DNA from: Nonomuraea solani
Lineage (GTDB): Bacteria; Actinomycetota; Actinomycetes; Streptosporangiales; Streptosporangiaceae
Assembly (NCBI RefSeq): GCF_900108335.1
Contig: NZ_FNVT01000022.1
Coordinates: 157,900-221,899, forward strand
DNA length: 64,000 nt
Reading direction: 5' to 3'
Part shown: positions 8,421 through 16,873 of the stretch, piece by piece
Position numbering within the stretch: position 1 is the first letter of the stretch
How the letters are laid out: every line of letters starts with the position of its first letter
Notes under the pieces: generated by a model
Told to the model about the DNA's origin: nothing
Seen by the model: the letters and a program-made list of their open reading frames with translations, nothing else
Database searches by the model: none
Position numbers and translations under genes: made by a program

Positions 8421-9021
8421 GCGGGTCCTGCGCTACCTGGGCTCGACGAGGAACATCGCCGGCTCGGTCCTGGCCCTACTCGGCCTGCTGGCCCACTTCC
8501 TGGGGCTGGCGGGCGCGTTGTGGCCGCTGGTCGTGGCCGCCCTCTATGGTGTCGGCGCGCTGCTCGCCCCGCCGGAGCGGGTCCGGCTGACGATCTCCGA
8601 GGTCGAGACCCAGGGGTTGCGCGCCGACCTGGACGGCCTGCTGCGCCGCATCGACGGGCACTTCCCCGACGACGTGCGGGCCGCCGTGCACGCCCTGGCC
8701 GACGTCATCGGCGGCGTGCTGGCCAGGGCCGAGCAGCTCGCCGCCTCCCCCGACCAGTTGCACGTGGTGTCGCAGACGATCCGCCGCTACCTGCCGGCCA
8801 GCCTGGAGGCGTACGCGAACCTGCCGCGCCGCTACGCCCTCACCCGGCGGGCCGGGCGGGAGCGCAGCGCGCACGAGGAGCTGCTGGCCCAGCTCGCGCT
8901 GCTCGACGCCCAGATGGGCAAGGTCGCCGAGGCGATCCACCGGGGCGACGAGCAGGCGCTGCGCGACCAGGGCCGCTTCCTGCGCGACCGGTTCGGCGGC
9001 TCGGACCTGGACCTGGGTTAG
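8407..9021 (+). CDS. XpaC-like membrane protein
   Basis: 204 residues from a GTG inside the end of the VWA gene. Two hydrophobic segments (about 16-30 and 35-50) are followed by a cytoplasmic helical domain rich in Arg, Glu and Leu (LDGLLRRIDGHFPDDVRAAVHAL). Size, paired N-terminal membrane segments and position behind telA fit the XpaC-type partners that accompany YaaN/TelA in Bacillus, although sequence similarity is only general. It probably completes the TelA operon. Its 3' end overlaps the convergent alpha-galactosidase by 4 bases. Confidence 0.6.
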   Translation: MAISERVLRYLGSTRNIAGSVLALLGLLAHFLGLAGALWPLVVAALYGVGALLAPPERVRLTISEVETQGLRADLDGLLRRIDGHFPDDVRAAVHALADVIGGVLARAEQLAASPDQLHVVSQTIRRYLPASLEAYANLPRRYALTRRAGRERSAHEELLAQLALLDAQMGKVAEAIHRGDEQALRDQGRFLRDRFGGSDLDLG

Positions 9022-11090
9022 ACCTTCTCCACCTCGATCAGCAGCACCGACGTGGGGCGCAGCGCCGGAGCGGGCAGGCCCACCTCGGCGAGCACCGCGC
9101 CGGGCACCCGCACCGGGCCGGCGGCCCACTCCGGCAGACCCGTCCTCGGGGGCACGGGTCCCGCGACGCGCACCTCGTAGCGGGCCTCGGGGTCGAGCCC
9201 CGGCAGCCGCAGCGGGCCGGGCCCCGTGTCGACCCGCGAGGTGAGCTGGACGAAGGCGTAGATCGCCCGCTCGGGCAGCACCACGCCGTGCAGCAGCGCC
9301 GACGGGTCGGCGTGGTCGGCGCGGACCACCCGGCCCGCGTGCAGCAGCGGCCGCAGCCGCTTGTGCAGCGCGATCCACGTGGCCAGCTCCTCCAGCTCGG
9401 CCTCGCTCGCCGACGTCAGGTCCCACTCCACGCCCATGTGGCCGAACAGCGCGGTCGCCCCGCGGAAGGCCAGCGGCAGCGAACGGCCGGTGATGTGGTC
9501 GTCCGGCGCGCCGACGTGGGAGCCGAGCCGCTCGGGCGGCACGAGCAGCCCGGTCCAGCGCTGGATGGCCTGCCTGTCGAGGGCGTCGTTGCTGTCGGAG
9601 GTCCACACCCGGTCGGTGCGGGCCAGGATGCCCAGGTCGACGCGCGCGCCGCCGGACGAGCACGACTCGATCTCCAGCCCGGGGTGGCGGGCGCGCAGCT
9701 CGTCGAGCAGCCGGTAGGTGGCCAGGGTCTGCGCGTGCACGCCGGGCGCGCCGTCGTGCACGGGCTCGGCGATGTCGCGGTTGTGGTCCCACTTGATGTA
9801 GTCGAGCGCGTACTCGGTGACGAGGGTGCTGATCCTTTCGAGCAGGTACGCGTACGCCTCCGGCCGGGCCAGGTCGAGCACCTGCTGGTGGCGCTGCGGC
9901 GGCGGCATGCGCTCGGCCCGCCCGAGGATCCAGTCGGGGTGCTCGCGGGCCAGGTCGGAGTCGGGGTTGATCATCTCGGGCTCGAACCAGAGGCCGAACT
10001 GCATGCCGAGCTTGCGTACGTGCTCGGCCAGCGGGTGCAGCCCGTCCGGCCAGACGCCCTCGTCGACGTACCAGTCGCCGAGCCCGGCCCGGTCGTGGCG
10101 GCGGTGCCGGAACCAGCCGTCGTCGAGCACGAACCGCTCGATCCCGGCCGCGGCGGCCTTGCCGGCCAGCTCCAGCAGCCGGTCGAGGCCGTGGTCGAAG
10201 TAGGTGGCCTCCCAGTTGTTGAGCGTGACGGGCCGTTCCGGGAGGGGGCGGGCGGCGCGCAGGTGATCGTGCAGCCGGGTGCTCGCCTCGTCCAGCCCGG
10301 CGCCCGACCAGGTGAAGTACACCCACGGCGTCCGGTAGCTCTCCCCTTCACCCAGCACGACCTCGCCCGGCTCCAGCAGCTCGCCGCCGGCCAGCAGCGC
10401 GGCGCCCTCCTGCAGGCGCTCGGCGTAGTGCGCGTGGTTGCCGCTCCACCCGGTGTGCACCGCCCACACCTCGCCGCCGCGGAACCCGAATCCCTCGGTC
10501 CCGGCCACCAGCAGCCCGGTGCCGTCGTGCCCGGTGCGGCCCCTGCGGTTCTCCCTCGACCACACCCCGTGCCCGAACGCCCTGCGCTGCGGCACCTTCT
10601 CCAGCGCCCACCGCCCGGTGAAGTCCAGCAGTTCCCCGGCTCGCCCGGGCACCGGCAGCGCGCAGGTCAGCCCCTCCACGCGGTACGGCGTCGCGGCGGT
10701 GTTGCGCACCGTGTGCCGCATCGTCACCAGGCCGCCGGCGTCCATGGCCAGCTCGCTCACCAGCTCCAGCCCGGCCCTGGCGTCGGTGGCCGTGACGGTC
10801 ACCGTGCCGCCCGCACCGGGGGTGACGTCCGCGTCGCAGCCCTCCACGGTCCAGCGCACCGGCCAGTGCTCGCCGTCCCTGCCGCCCGTCAGGCCGGGAC
10901 GTCCGTACCAGGAGTCGCCCTGGGCGGGCAGCAACGGCGGCGCGGCGGCCAGGGAGGCCAGCACGGGCACCAGCTCGGCCCCGTCGACGGCGCCCAGCCC
11001 GGCGCCGAAATGCCGCACCCGGGGCAGGCCGGGGCCGGAATCGTCGAGCACGAGCGCGGCGCCGGCCGCGCTGAGGATCACGGGAGACAA
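9018..11090 (-). CDS. Alpha-galactosidase, GH36
   Basis: 690 residues from a TTG that has AAGGAG six bases upstream; longer in-frame starts lack a ribosome site. Glycoside hydrolase family 36 layout: N-terminal beta-sandwich, central barrel and C-terminal beta domain. The nucleophile Asp is in DYIKWDHNRD (about residue 435). The acid/base Asp is in VWTSDSNDA (about 499), with the family signature SCSSGGARVDLG between. It hydrolyses terminal alpha-galactosyl units of melibiose/raffinose-type sugars. No signal peptide, so the substrate must be imported, yet no transporter is adjacent. The 3' end overlaps the XpaC-like gene by 4 bases. Confidence 0.92.
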   Translation of the reverse strand: MSPVILSAAGAALVLDDSGPGLPRVRHFGAGLGAVDGAELVPVLASLAAAPPLLPAQGDSWYGRPGLTGGRDGEHWPVRWTVEGCDADVTPGAGGTVTVTATDARAGLELVSELAMDAGGLVTMRHTVRNTAATPYRVEGLTCALPVPGRAGELLDFTGRWALEKVPQRRAFGHGVWSRENRRGRTGHDGTGLLVAGTEGFGFRGGEVWAVHTGWSGNHAHYAERLQEGAALLAGGELLEPGEVVLGEGESYRTPWVYFTWSGAGLDEASTRLHDHLRAARPLPERPVTLNNWEATYFDHGLDRLLELAGKAAAAGIERFVLDDGWFRHRRHDRAGLGDWYVDEGVWPDGLHPLAEHVRKLGMQFGLWFEPEMINPDSDLAREHPDWILGRAERMPPPQRHQQVLDLARPEAYAYLLERISTLVTEYALDYIKWDHNRDIAEPVHDGAPGVHAQTLATYRLLDELRARHPGLEIESCSSGGARVDLGILARTDRVWTSDSNDALDRQAIQRWTGLLVPPERLGSHVGAPDDHITGRSLPLAFRGATALFGHMGVEWDLTSASEAELEELATWIALHKRLRPLLHAGRVVRADHADPSALLHGVVLPERAIYAFVQLTSRVDTGPGPLRLPGLDPEARYEVRVAGPVPPRTGLPEWAAGPVRVPGAVLAEVGLPAPALRPTSVLLIEVEKV

Positions 11091-11219
11091 GTCGGGCTCC
11101 TTATGGAGGGGGCAGGCGCGGGACCTGCGTCTCGGCATCAGCGGTATGACGCTACCTCGCCGATCTTGGCGGCGCACGGGGAGGTCCCACCTCCGGCTGG
11201 CCATCCATCCCCTGATCGA

Positions 11220-11238
11220 TTAGGTTAGGCTCACCTAA
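11220..11238. promoter_or_regulatory. Iron box (IdeR/DmdR-type operator)
   Basis: TTAGGTTAGGCTCACCTAA is a 19-bp near-palindrome matching the actinobacterial iron-regulator consensus at nearly every position. It ends 21 bases before the ATG of the siderophore-interacting protein, where Fe-loaded IdeR/DmdR1 would block transcription. It is the only such box I saw in the window. Confidence 0.85.
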
Positions 11239-11259
11239 ACTGGATGGGAGATTTCGGGG

Positions 11260-12156
11260 ATGACCGAGCCGTTTCGCATGTTCGACGTACGGGTGGACCG
11301 CCTCAAGCGGCTGAGCCCGTCGTTCCTCCGCGTCACCTTCACCGGCGACGACCTGCACCTGTTCGCGGACAACGGCTTCGACCAGCGGATCAAACTCATC
11401 CTCCCGCTCGCCGAGCACGGCATGACCCACCTGCCGTCCGGCGCGGACTGGTACACGCGCTGGCGCGCGCTCGACAACGACAAGCGCAACCCGATGCGCA
11501 CCTACACCGCCCGCCTGGTCCGCCCCGACGCGGCCGAGGTCGACGTGGACGTGGTCATGCACCCGGACGGCGGCCCGGCCGCCCGCTGGGCCGAAGGTGT
11601 GGGCGTCGGCGACATCGCCTGCCTCTACGGCCCCGACTCACGCCACGAGGGCCGGCACGGCGGCCTGGAGTTCCGGCCGCCCGAGGGCACCGGCTGCGTC
11701 CTGATCGCCGGCGACGAGACGGCGGTGCCCGCCATCTGCTCCGTCCTCGAACGGCTGCCCACCCCCCTGGCCGGCGAGGTGCTCATGGAGGTGCCCTGCG
11801 AGGAGGACTTCCTGCCGGTGGAGACGTCCGCCTCGGTCAAGGTCACCTGGCTGGCCAGGAACGGCGGCGAGCGCGGCGGCGCCCTCATCCCCGCCGTCAA
11901 GGCCGCCGCCGGCCGCCTGCTGCCCGCCCTCCCGAAGCCGGAGAGCTTCGACGACCTGGACGTCGACACCGACGAGCTGTGGGAGGTCCCGCAGGAGGAG
12001 ACGCCGGACTACGGCCCGCTGTACGCGTGGCTGGCCGGCGAGGCGGCCGTCATCAAGACCCTGCGCCGCCACCTGGTCGCCGAGCGCGGCCTGGACCGCC
12101 GCTCGGTGGCCTTCATGGGCTACTGGCGCGACGGCCGCCCCGAGAACAACGAGTAA
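11260..12156 (+). CDS. Siderophore-interacting protein (ferric-siderophore reductase)
   Basis: 298 residues, ViuB/SIP family. FAD domain with the flavin-binding motif RTYTAR (about 85) and a C-terminal NAD(P)H-type domain: IAGDETAVPAI (about 150), PLYAWLAGEAAVIKTLRRHL, and the closing FMGYWRDG. It reduces imported ferric-siderophore in the cytoplasm to release iron. ATG at 11260 lies just after GGGAG and an iron box, so expression should rise under iron limitation. No siderophore synthesis or uptake genes lie nearby. A 16-base-upstream ATG is in another frame and is discarded. Confidence 0.93.
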   Translation: MTEPFRMFDVRVDRLKRLSPSFLRVTFTGDDLHLFADNGFDQRIKLILPLAEHGMTHLPSGADWYTRWRALDNDKRNPMRTYTARLVRPDAAEVDVDVVMHPDGGPAARWAEGVGVGDIACLYGPDSRHEGRHGGLEFRPPEGTGCVLIAGDETAVPAICSVLERLPTPLAGEVLMEVPCEEDFLPVETSASVKVTWLARNGGERGGALIPAVKAAAGRLLPALPKPESFDDLDVDTDELWEVPQEETPDYGPLYAWLAGEAAVIKTLRRHLVAERGLDRRSVAFMGYWRDGRPENNE

Positions 12157-12164
12157 CCGGCCTT

Positions 12165-12956
12165 CTAGCGCAGTTCCGGTGCGTTGTCGCCCAGCACCGC
12201 CCGCAGATCCTCGTCCGTGGGCGGACGCACCCACGTCAGGCCCGGCCCGCCGGAGCCGATCAGCCGGGGCACGACCTCCCGCAGCAACTCCTCGGCGCCC
12301 GCCTCCGGCCGTTTGCCGCGTTCCTCCGCGTAGAGGTCAAGCAGCCGGGCCAGGTCCAGCATCATCGTGTTGGCCTCGCCCGTACGCGGCTCGGGCCCGC
12401 CGCCCACGCTCACCGTCTTGAGCGGCGTCCCGTTGACGTGCGACACCTTGGCGCCGGGCACGGGCACCTGCAACGCTCCAATGGCGGCATCGCCCGTCCC
12501 GCCGGTGATCTCCTCCGCCAGGGCGGCGAAGCGGGCGGCGTCCATGCCGTCCACCTCCCCGTCCAGCCACCCAGCCCGCAGGTGCAGCACCCCGGGCCGC
12601 TCGGCCTGCTCCAGCAGCCGCGCCACCGTCGCCTGCGGGTCGTGCATCGCGGCGTCCCCCCGGGCCGCGAACGCGTCGGCGAGCAGGTAGAGGGAGAGCA
12701 GCCGGGGCGGCTCGTACGTCGTGAGCACCCCCCGCTCCCCGTCCACCCGGAAAGCGCCCCCGGAGTCGTGGCAGGCCCGCAGCCCCTCCATGAACGCGGC
12801 CTGCGCCTCGGCCGAGAGCATGAACTCCCAGCCCCATTGACGTTCGGCCTCGACCCTGTCGTCGGCCTCACCGCCCGCCGAATCCCGGCGGAGCCACCAG
12901 GCCATCCCGCCGATTACGGCGGCGGCCAGCGCTGCGACTGCGACTGCGATCCACAC
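12165..12956 (-). CDS. Membrane-anchored protein of unknown function
   Basis: 263 residues from a GTG (GTG-TGG-ATC) with GAGGGG about 10 bases upstream. One N-terminal membrane segment (about 2-21), then basic WLRR and a mostly helical soluble domain. Conserved-looking blocks are EFMLSAEAQAAFMEGL, LLSLYLLADAFAARGD and a Gly-rich loop VSVGGGPEPRTGEANTMML. No enzyme motif is recognised. It converges on the siderophore-interacting protein with an 8-base gap. The bitopic N-out topology is not certain. Confidence 0.7.
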   Translation of the reverse strand: MWIAVAVAALAAAVIGGMAWWLRRDSAGGEADDRVEAERQWGWEFMLSAEAQAAFMEGLRACHDSGGAFRVDGERGVLTTYEPPRLLSLYLLADAFAARGDAAMHDPQATVARLLEQAERPGVLHLRAGWLDGEVDGMDAARFAALAEEITGGTGDAAIGALQVPVPGAKVSHVNGTPLKTVSVGGGPEPRTGEANTMMLDLARLLDLYAEERGKRPEAGAEELLREVVPRLIGSGGPGLTWVRPPTDEDLRAVLGDNAPELR

Positions 12957-13097
12957 GATGTCGTTGACTTTCCCCTCGTACTGACAGGGCTAGCAGCGTA
13001 GTGTGATCGGCCCTGGCAAACCCGCTAATTTCCCCAAAATACGCCCACCCGTATCCGCGTCGACACGCATCCCCAAAGGGCTGACAGAATTGGAAAG

Positions 13098-13682
13098 GTG
13101 ACAGATGGCATCCTGACGGCCGACCAGATCCTCGCGGCGGCGCAAGAGGTCCTGCGCCGCTACGGCCCGGCCAAGGCCACGGTCGTCGACGTCGCGCGGG
13201 CGCTAGGCGTCAGCCACGGCAGCGTCTACCGGCATTTCCCCAGCAAGACGGCCCTGCGCGAGGCCGTCACCCAGCGCTGGCTGGACGAGTCGCACGCCGG
13301 GCTGGCCGCCGTCATGGCCATGGACACCCCGGCCGACGTACGGCTGCGCGACTGGCTGTCGGCGCTGGCCGCCGCCAAGCGCAAGAAGGCCCTCGACGAT
13401 CCCGAGCTCTTCGCCACGTACTCGGTCCTGGTGCAGGAGGCCAGCACGGTCATCGACCGGCACGTCGCCGGCCTGATCGCGCAGATCGAGCAGATCATCG
13501 CCGCCGGCGTGGCGCGCGGAGAGCTGGTGGCCCCCGACCCGGCCGTCGCGGCCCGCGCCGTCCTTCAGGCCACGTCCACCTTCCACAATCCCGTGCACGC
13601 CGCCGGCTGGGGCCGACCGGGGATCGATGATGATTTCACCGCTCTGTGCGATCTCATCCTGCTCGGCCTGAAACCACGCTGA
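13098..13682 (+). CDS. TetR-family regulator
   Basis: 194 residues from GTG, preceded by GGAAAG. The N-terminal HTH spans about 12-55 (ATVVDVARALGVSHGSVYRHFPSK) with the typical recognition helix VSHGSVYRHF. The C-terminal ligand domain is helical; its HNPVHAAGW segment is typical of one TetR C-terminal subgroup. No target gene is obvious: the divergent neighbour is the unknown membrane protein and downstream is a 228-base gap. Its ligand is unknown. Confidence 0.88.
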   Translation: MTDGILTADQILAAAQEVLRRYGPAKATVVDVARALGVSHGSVYRHFPSKTALREAVTQRWLDESHAGLAAVMAMDTPADVRLRDWLSALAAAKRKKALDDPELFATYSVLVQEASTVIDRHVAGLIAQIEQIIAAGVARGELVAPDPAVAARAVLQATSTFHNPVHAAGWGRPGIDDDFTALCDLILLGLKPR

Positions 13683-13910
13683 CGGGTGAGGTTTTCTTCT
13701 ATCCGGTAATCGAAATTGCTTTCTTGAGGATTTCTCTTGTTCACCCGAATCGGTTCTGCCCTCTCGACGTGCGCGGACAGGCATGTACACTCCATTCCGG
13801 AAGCACACAGTCGCTCTATGTGACGCGAGCAAGACATCGTGCCAATGGCAAAGGGCGGGTCCGCGCTACCGACAGATGATCCCGGCCCTCGGAGAGCGCG
13901 GAGCCGGCCT

Positions 13911-14243
13911 ATGGACCCACTGCATCTGACCACCAGCCGCCGCGACGGCGCCCTCACCGTGAGCGTGTCCGGAGAGCTCGACATCGCCACCACCGAGCTG
14001 CTGCGCGGCCACCTGCTCGCGCTGCTGCAGGAGGCCGGGCACGCCCACCGCGCCGACATGTCGCTGATCATCGAGATGAGCCGCCTGTCCTTCATCGACG
14101 CGGCCGGGCTCGGCATCCTCGTCTCCGTCCAGAACCAGGCGCTCAGCCAGTGCACCCCGCTGCGCATCGCGAACGTCCCGCCCGCCATGCTGCGGCTGTT
14201 GCGCATCACCGGCCTCGACACTCACCTCACGCCGCCCCTGTAG
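13911..14243 (+). CDS. STAS-domain protein (anti-sigma factor antagonist-like)
   Basis: 110 residues forming a single STAS domain: LTVSVSGELDIATTELLRGHL at the start, then the loop FIDAAGLGILVSVQNQA. In SpoIIAA/RsbV proteins this loop reads D-S-(S/T)-G-L-G and the Ser is phosphorylated by the anti-sigma kinase. Here the position is Ala64 (Asp63-Ala64-Ala65). The protein would therefore not be switched off by that route, or it belongs to a different STAS subgroup. ATG at 13911 has CGGAGAG/GGAGCC upstream; the 72-base in-frame extension has no support. It is followed 10 bases later by the RNase gene. No sigma or kinase gene is adjacent. Confidence 0.8.
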   Translation: MDPLHLTTSRRDGALTVSVSGELDIATTELLRGHLLALLQEAGHAHRADMSLIIEMSRLSFIDAAGLGILVSVQNQALSQCTPLRIANVPPAMLRLLRITGLDTHLTPPL

Positions 14244-14253
14244 GTTGTCAGGC

Positions 14254-15666
14254 GTGCAGGTTCCCGATGAGATACCTCTGAAGCTCGAAGACGGGTTCGA
14301 CCGGATCCGGCGGGAGTTCGCGCTGCCCGGCGACTTCCCGCGGGCCGTGCTCGACGAGGCCGCGTGGGTGGCGCGGGTGCCCCGGCTCGACGCCAAGGAC
14401 ATGACCGACGTGCCCTTCGTGACCATCGACCCGCCCGGCTCGATGGACCTCGACCAGGCCCTCCATCTGGAGCGGCTGCGCGCCGGCTACCGCGTCTGGT
14501 ACGCCATCGCCGACGTCGGCGCCTTCGTCCGCCCCGGCGGCGTGATCGACACCGAGGCCCGCGTCCGAGGCGAGACCGTCTACATGCCGGCGGGCAAGGT
14601 GCCGCTGCATCCCAAGGTGCTCTCGGAAGACGCCGCCAGCCTGCTGCCCGGCGCGCTGCGACCGGCCGTGGTGTGGCGGATCGACCTCGACGGCGACGGC
14701 CGCACGGTGGGCGCCGACGTGCAGCGCGCCCTCGTACGCAGCCGCGAGCGCTACGACTACGCCTACGTGCAGGCGGTCATCGACACCGGCACCGCCGACG
14801 GCGTCCTGGAGCTGCTGGCCGAGATCGGCCGCCTGCGCCTGGCCCTGGAGCGCGAGCGCGGCGGCGTCACCCTGCCCACGCCCGACCAGGAGGTGGTCGC
14901 CGCCGACGGCGGCTACCGGCTGGAGTTCCGGCTGCCGCTGCCCGCCGAGGCGTGGAACGCGCAGATCTCGCTGCTGACCGGCATGGCCGCGGCCGCCATG
15001 ATGCTCGACGCGGAGATCGGCATCCTGCGCGTGCTGCCCCCGCCGAAGCCCGACGACCTGGCCAAGGTCCGCCGGGTGGCCCGCGCGCTCGACGTGCCGT
15101 GGCCCGAGGGCGCCGGCTACGGCGACGTGGTGCACGACCTGGATCCGAAGAAGGCGCAGCAGGCGGCGTTCCTGCACGAGTCGAGGGTGCTGCTGCGCGG
15201 GGCCGGTTACGTCGCCTTCGACGGCGCGCCGCCCCGGCTGGCCGAGCACGCGGCGGTGGCGGCACCCTACGCGCACGTCACCGCTCCGCTGCGGCGCCTG
15301 GTCGACCGCTACGCGACGGAGGCGTGCCTGGCGATCGCGGCTGGCGAGCCGGTCCCCTCCGACGTGCGGGCGGCGCTGACGGCCCTGCCCGACCTCATGT
15401 CCACCTCCGGGCGCCGCACGAATGCGGTCGAGCGGGCGTGCGTGGACCTGGTGGAGGCGTTCCTGTTGCGCGACAGGATCGGGCAGGCGTTCGAGGCGGT
15501 CGTGATCGACGTCGACGAACGGCGCGGGGGCGGCCAGGTGCAGCTGCTGGACCCTGCCGTGATCGCCCGCTGCGACGGGACGCTCCCCCTCGGCGAGCAG
15601 GTCACCGTGCGGCTGTCGCAGGCCGATCCGGCCACCCGGGAGGTCCGCTTCGGCCTGGCGACCTGA
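14254..15666 (+). CDS. RNB-domain 3'-5' exoribonuclease (RNase II/R family)
   Basis: 470 residues, GTG start. Single catalytic RNB domain: the acidic Mg-binding cluster DPPGSMDLDQAL (about 55-66), YAIADVGAFV, the EARVRGETVYMP signature, and the late APLRRLVDRYATE block. It lacks the N-terminal cold-shock domains and a full S1 domain of E. coli RNase II/R, as do the short actinobacterial forms. It degrades single-stranded RNA from the 3' end. It starts 10 bases after the STAS gene, so the two may be co-transcribed, though no functional link is evident. Confidence 0.88.
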   Translation: MQVPDEIPLKLEDGFDRIRREFALPGDFPRAVLDEAAWVARVPRLDAKDMTDVPFVTIDPPGSMDLDQALHLERLRAGYRVWYAIADVGAFVRPGGVIDTEARVRGETVYMPAGKVPLHPKVLSEDAASLLPGALRPAVVWRIDLDGDGRTVGADVQRALVRSRERYDYAYVQAVIDTGTADGVLELLAEIGRLRLALERERGGVTLPTPDQEVVAADGGYRLEFRLPLPAEAWNAQISLLTGMAAAAMMLDAEIGILRVLPPPKPDDLAKVRRVARALDVPWPEGAGYGDVVHDLDPKKAQQAAFLHESRVLLRGAGYVAFDGAPPRLAEHAAVAAPYAHVTAPLRRLVDRYATEACLAIAAGEPVPSDVRAALTALPDLMSTSGRRTNAVERACVDLVEAFLLRDRIGQAFEAVVIDVDERRGGGQVQLLDPAVIARCDGTLPLGEQVTVRLSQADPATREVRFGLAT

Positions 15667-15786
15667 TCACTTCTTGAGCGGGCTCCAACCGGCGCCCACG
15701 CCCGTCAGGTGCAGCGCCAGGCAGAGCAGGCCGGCGGTGCCGAGCGTGCCGACGGTGAGGAGGCCGGAGACGGCCAGGTCGGCGAG
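15667..15786 (-). pseudogene. C-terminal fragment of a membrane protein
   Basis: 39 codons end in TGA at 15667-15669. Their translation is a hydrophobic Gly/Leu/Val segment (ALCLLGATGLTGVTLLGS in mixed order) finishing in a short basic tail, like a last transmembrane helix. The frame is interrupted upstream by a TGA that belongs to a duplicated tetR end. It appears to be the leftover 3' end of a membrane protein, perhaps the transporter once controlled by the adjacent tetR. Confidence 0.4.
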
Positions 15787-15898
15787 TCAGTGCGTCCTGG
15801 CGCGCATGCCGTCGCACACCACGTCGGCCATCCTGACCGTGGGGGTCAGTGCGCCCTGGCGCGCATGCCGTCGCAGACCACGTCGGCCATCCTGACCG
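15786..15898. repeat. 54-bp direct repeat of the tetR 3' end
   Basis: Positions 15786-15839 and 15845-15898 match at 52 of 54 bases, with 5 bases between. The right copy is the true 3' end of the minus-strand tetR gene including its stop. The left copy duplicates the last 17 codons and stop (differing at one Ala/Thr codon and one Val codon) and abuts a truncated membrane-protein tail. This records a local duplication or deletion event. Confidence 0.9.
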
Positions 15899-16409
15899 CC
15901 GACCCGCGCGCCCGTGCCCGCCGCTCGGCGACCAGACACCCCCGCAGCAGATCCTGTACGTCCTGCGCCCCCAGATCACCGCGTACCGCCCCGGCCTGCT
16001 GCGCCCTGGCCAGCAGCCGCCCCAGCACGGCCGCGAACGCGTCGTCCAGCGTCGTCCCCGAGCCGCCGACCAGCATGTCGCAGAGCGCCTGACTGACCGC
16101 CGCCTGCTCGGCCACCCGCGCGAACCACCCGAAGAACGCCCTGCCCGCGTCCTCGGCGGTGGCCAGCGCTCGCCCGTCGGCCACGAACCGCTCGATCCGC
16201 CCCAGCAGCACCGCCTCGACCAGCGCCGCCTCGGTCGGGAAGTGCCGGTAGACGGTGCCAACCCCGAACCCGGCCCGGCGCGCGATCTCGTCGAAGGAGA
16301 TGCTCAGGCCGTCACCGGCCAGGGCCTCGTGCGCGATCTGCAGGACCCGCTCGCGGTTGCGCCGGGCGTCGGCGCGCAGCGGCCTGGCGGCGCTGTGGTC
16401 GTCGCCCAT
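15846..16409 (-). CDS. TetR-family regulator
   Basis: 187 residues. HTH at about 20-60 with the recognition segment GFGVGTVYRHFPTEAALVEAV, the pattern of the TetR subgroup that usually guards short-chain dehydrogenase or efflux genes. The C-terminal part (FFGWFARVAEQ, LLRGCLVAERR) is a TetR ligand domain. The last 17 codons are duplicated just downstream. The expected target gene is missing from this flank, where only a membrane-protein tail remains; a promoter target to the right is also absent. Confidence 0.88.
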   Translation of the reverse strand: MGDDHSAARPLRADARRNRERVLQIAHEALAGDGLSISFDEIARRAGFGVGTVYRHFPTEAALVEAVLLGRIERFVADGRALATAEDAGRAFFGWFARVAEQAAVSQALCDMLVGGSGTTLDDAFAAVLGRLLARAQQAGAVRGDLGAQDVQDLLRGCLVAERRARARGSAVRMADVVCDGMRARAH

Positions 16410-16873
16410 GACATGAACCTGCCTCAGGACAAGCGGAGAGAGTTCTCCGATTCTAGCGAGGAAATGTCAGGACATACACCCCAACACCCGACACCAACCC
16501 CACAACCCCAGACCCCACACACCCACCCCCGCAACCGCCACCACCCCGATCCCGCCTCCGGCCAACCGATCAGCCGCCATCCCACCTCCGGCCACCCCCA
16601 TCAGCCCTCAGCCCGCCACCGAGCACCCGATCGGCCCCAGCCCCCTCGGGACACCAACCCTCCCCCTCCGCCCGAACTCCGGCACCCGAACGAGCCCTCT
16701 CAGCCCGCTTCGCGACCGAGCAGGCACCCCACCCTGGATCACGACAGCCGGGCAGGCGCCTCAGCCCGACCGGCAACGCCCGACCAGGCACCTCCGCCCG
16801 ACCCACGGGGACCGGCGGACATCTGGGCCCGTCGACAGGGGCGCGGCCGGGCGATCGACCGGTCCCGGACGGC
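16410..16873. other. 464-bp gap with C-rich low-complexity DNA
   Basis: The stretch contains no convincing gene. From about 16470 to 16800 it is a C/A-rich low-complexity run built of short variants of ACCCCA, CACCC and CCGGCCA. Reading frames across it give Pro/His/Arg-rich strings without start signals. It separates a tetR gene from the 3' end of the ABC exporter. Confidence 0.7.
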
